This document shows positions 4,120-5,244 of a DNA stretch of 5,244 nucleotides, in pieces. Source of the stretch: Chloroflexota bacterium (GTDB lineage: Bacteria > Chloroflexota > UBA5177 > JANWHV01); NCBI GenBank assembly GCA_028287725.1, contig JAQBPC010000237.1, positions 1-5,244 on the forward strand. Reading direction: 5' to 3'. The translations under genes were made by a program, and so were the position numbers. The notes below the pieces were generated by a model that had not been told where the DNA came from, ran no database searches, and was given only the letters and a program-made list of their open reading frames with translations. Within the stretch, counting starts at the first letter, position 1. Every line of letters starts with the position of its first letter.

Positions 4120-5244
4120 CTATACAAGGAGCAATCGTGCGAGGTCGATCGCGGTCTCGACCATCTGCTCGCCGGCTTCCGGCGCGATCGGTAGGGCGCG
4201 GGTGCGCTGCGCCACCACGACCTCGTAACCCCCTTCGTCATAGGCTGCCCTGGTCGGCACGTATCCCACATTTCCGTTCGCATAACTGCACATCAGCACG
4301 GGCGCTCCGGCCAGCGCCGACTTAATGCGAAAGCCAAGCTCGACAAAAATCTCACCAGGCAGGCTCGCGACGATCAACGGGCCGATGCGCATCGCCTGGA
4401 TTTCGGCAAATGACGTGGGCGGCGGCGTCTCCCGCTCGACGAGTGATTGAATATGCTTTGCCCAGTCGAGGTAAAACTCGGCAAGCCCCTCGGTTGGGTG
4501 ACGCTCGCTTATCATGCTGTGGAACGGCTCTTTGCTCGGGAAGAGGGTTCCTTCCTGCTGGCTCCGTTGTTGGCGGATTCCGGCCAGGAACTGCTCCTGA
4601 GTCCGGACCAACGTCTCGGCGCCAGTGCGATCGGGCAAGGGCATCACCGGCACGGGGATACGCCGCGCCGCTTGGGCCAGCGTGGGGCCGCTCTCGAACC
4701 GTGCATGGGCGAGCAAACCGGCGGCGACCTGGATGACCTCGCCCGCCACCATCTGACCGGCCTGTTCCGTACGTTCGTAGCTGCCCCAAAAGGTATGTAG
4801 CGGATCCTGATCGCCGCAACACCCATTGGCGAAGAGGGCCACCGCCCCAGGGAAGGTCCGCTCGATCAACCGAGATGCCACGCCCGGGTAGTCCGCGGAG
4901 ATGAGCAGGTTGTTCTGGCGCAAGGTAACCGGATGGCAGGCATAGCTATAGAGCACGGCGATGGGACGGTCGGAATCGTCCGTGAGAAGCACCACCGGCA
5001 CGCTGGGATCGGTGGGAGTACCGCCCTCGTGATAGCGGCGGCGATTATAGGCCAGGCCATACAATTCGCCGGCGCCGACGGCCAGCCGCGCGGGCCGGCG
5101 TGCCAGCCAGGCTGCTCGCACGGCGCCGGCTAGCTGAGCCTGCAACGTACGAGTCCAATCCTCATCCGCTTTACTCTCGCGCGCCCGGAAGCGGCCGTAA
5201 GGATTGTTGGCCATCCAGGGTATCGGCCCAGAATGGGTTTGCGA
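4120..5244 (-). CDS. ceramidase-like (neutral/alkaline ceramidase N-terminal domain, PF04734-type) hydrolase, 5' end missing
   Basis: The frame runs without a stop to the right edge, beyond the first ATG (5214): the ten extra residues read SQTHSGPIPW, and THSGP is a family signature, so the gene starts outside the window. The visible 374 residues carry CHPVTL (H104, expected zinc ligand), SADYPG (116-121), NGCCGDQDP (140-148), LPGEIFVELG (295-304, E298 the expected zinc-ligand Glu) and SYANGNVGYVPT (320-331, with candidate zinc-binding Tyr), all in family order. Bacterial members of this type are usually about 430-470 residues, so roughly 60-100 are missing. Two departures from true ceramidases: the HTHSGP zinc motif reads QTHSGP, and the nucleophile motif GDxSP reads GDQDP, without Ser. 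Many bacterial homologues differ at the latter site. An amidohydrolase role is plausible, but ceramide as substrate is doubtful. No export signal can be judged. It heads the visible minus-strand operon. Confidence 0.88.
   Translation of the reverse strand, partial: SQTHSGPIPWMANNPYGRFRARESKADEDWTRTLQAQLAGAVRAAWLARRPARLAVGAGELYGLAYNRRRYHEGGTPTDPSVPVVLLTDDSDRPIAVLYSYACHPVTLRQNNLLISADYPGVASRLIERTFPGAVALFANGCCGDQDPLHTFWGSYERTEQAGQMVAGEVIQVAAGLLAHARFESGPTLAQAARRIPVPVMPLPDRTGAETLVRTQEQFLAGIRQQRSQQEGTLFPSKEPFHSMISERHPTEGLAEFYLDWAKHIQSLVERETPPPTSFAEIQAMRIGPLIVASLPGEIFVELGFRIKSALAGAPVLMCSYANGNVGYVPTRAAYDEGGYEVVVAQRTRALPIAPEAGEQMVETAIDLARLLLV

Noticed and set aside
4120..5214. Complete ceramidase-like gene starting at the ATG at 5214
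   Set aside because: The frame continues upstream to the window edge with the family motif THSGP, so this ATG is an internal Met.
1..5244. tRNA, rRNA, CRISPR array, transposase or phage genes
   Set aside because: None was seen: there are no regularly spaced direct repeats, no RNA gene signatures and no mobile-element proteins on either strand.

Overview
The window is GC-rich bacterial DNA with tightly packed genes and Shine-Dalgarno (SD) type ribosome sites. The mix of families (Gfo/Idh/MocA dehydrogenase, PIG-L deacetylase, atypical SDR epimerase, GNAT acetyltransferase, ceramidase-like hydrolase) resembles catabolic islands of Chloroflexota (Thermomicrobia-like), Planctomycetota or related soil lineages. 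That placement is inferred from gene content only. There are no rRNA, tRNA, CRISPR or transposase genes to anchor it.

Layout. Positions 1-142 hold the possible end of an upstream plus-strand gene and two short inverted repeats ahead of a plus-strand Gfo/Idh/MocA oxidoreductase (143-1393). A 130-bp convergent spacer follows, almost filled by a nested palindromic element (about 1399-1515). The rest is one minus-strand run, in transcription order: a ceramidase-like (PF04734-type) hydrolase cut by the right window edge (4120-5244), a GNAT acetyltransferase (3434-3934, or to 4078 with an alternative start), an SDR-family epimerase/dehydratase (2391-3374) and a PIG-L zinc deacetylase (1524-2354). 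The last three gaps on this strand are about 40-190, 59 and 36 bp, so they probably form an operon. The SDR and PIG-L genes look translationally linked through a seven-codon mini-ORF.

How the genes may work together. Three of the five products belong to families that make or break N-acyl (amide) bonds: the ceramidase-like amidohydrolase, the PIG-L N-deacetylase and the GNAT acetyltransferase. The other two are Rossmann-fold NAD(P) enzymes that usually act on sugars or cyclitols. A reasonable inference is breakdown or remodelling of an N-acylated sugar, glycolipid or sugar-derived natural product. The substrate cannot be read from the sequence, and no transporter or regulator gene is visible. 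No wholly new system is evident. The most unusual items are the palindromic spacer element, the mini-ORF coupling, the altered active-site motifs of the ceramidase-like protein and the palindrome-rich leader before the acetyltransferase.
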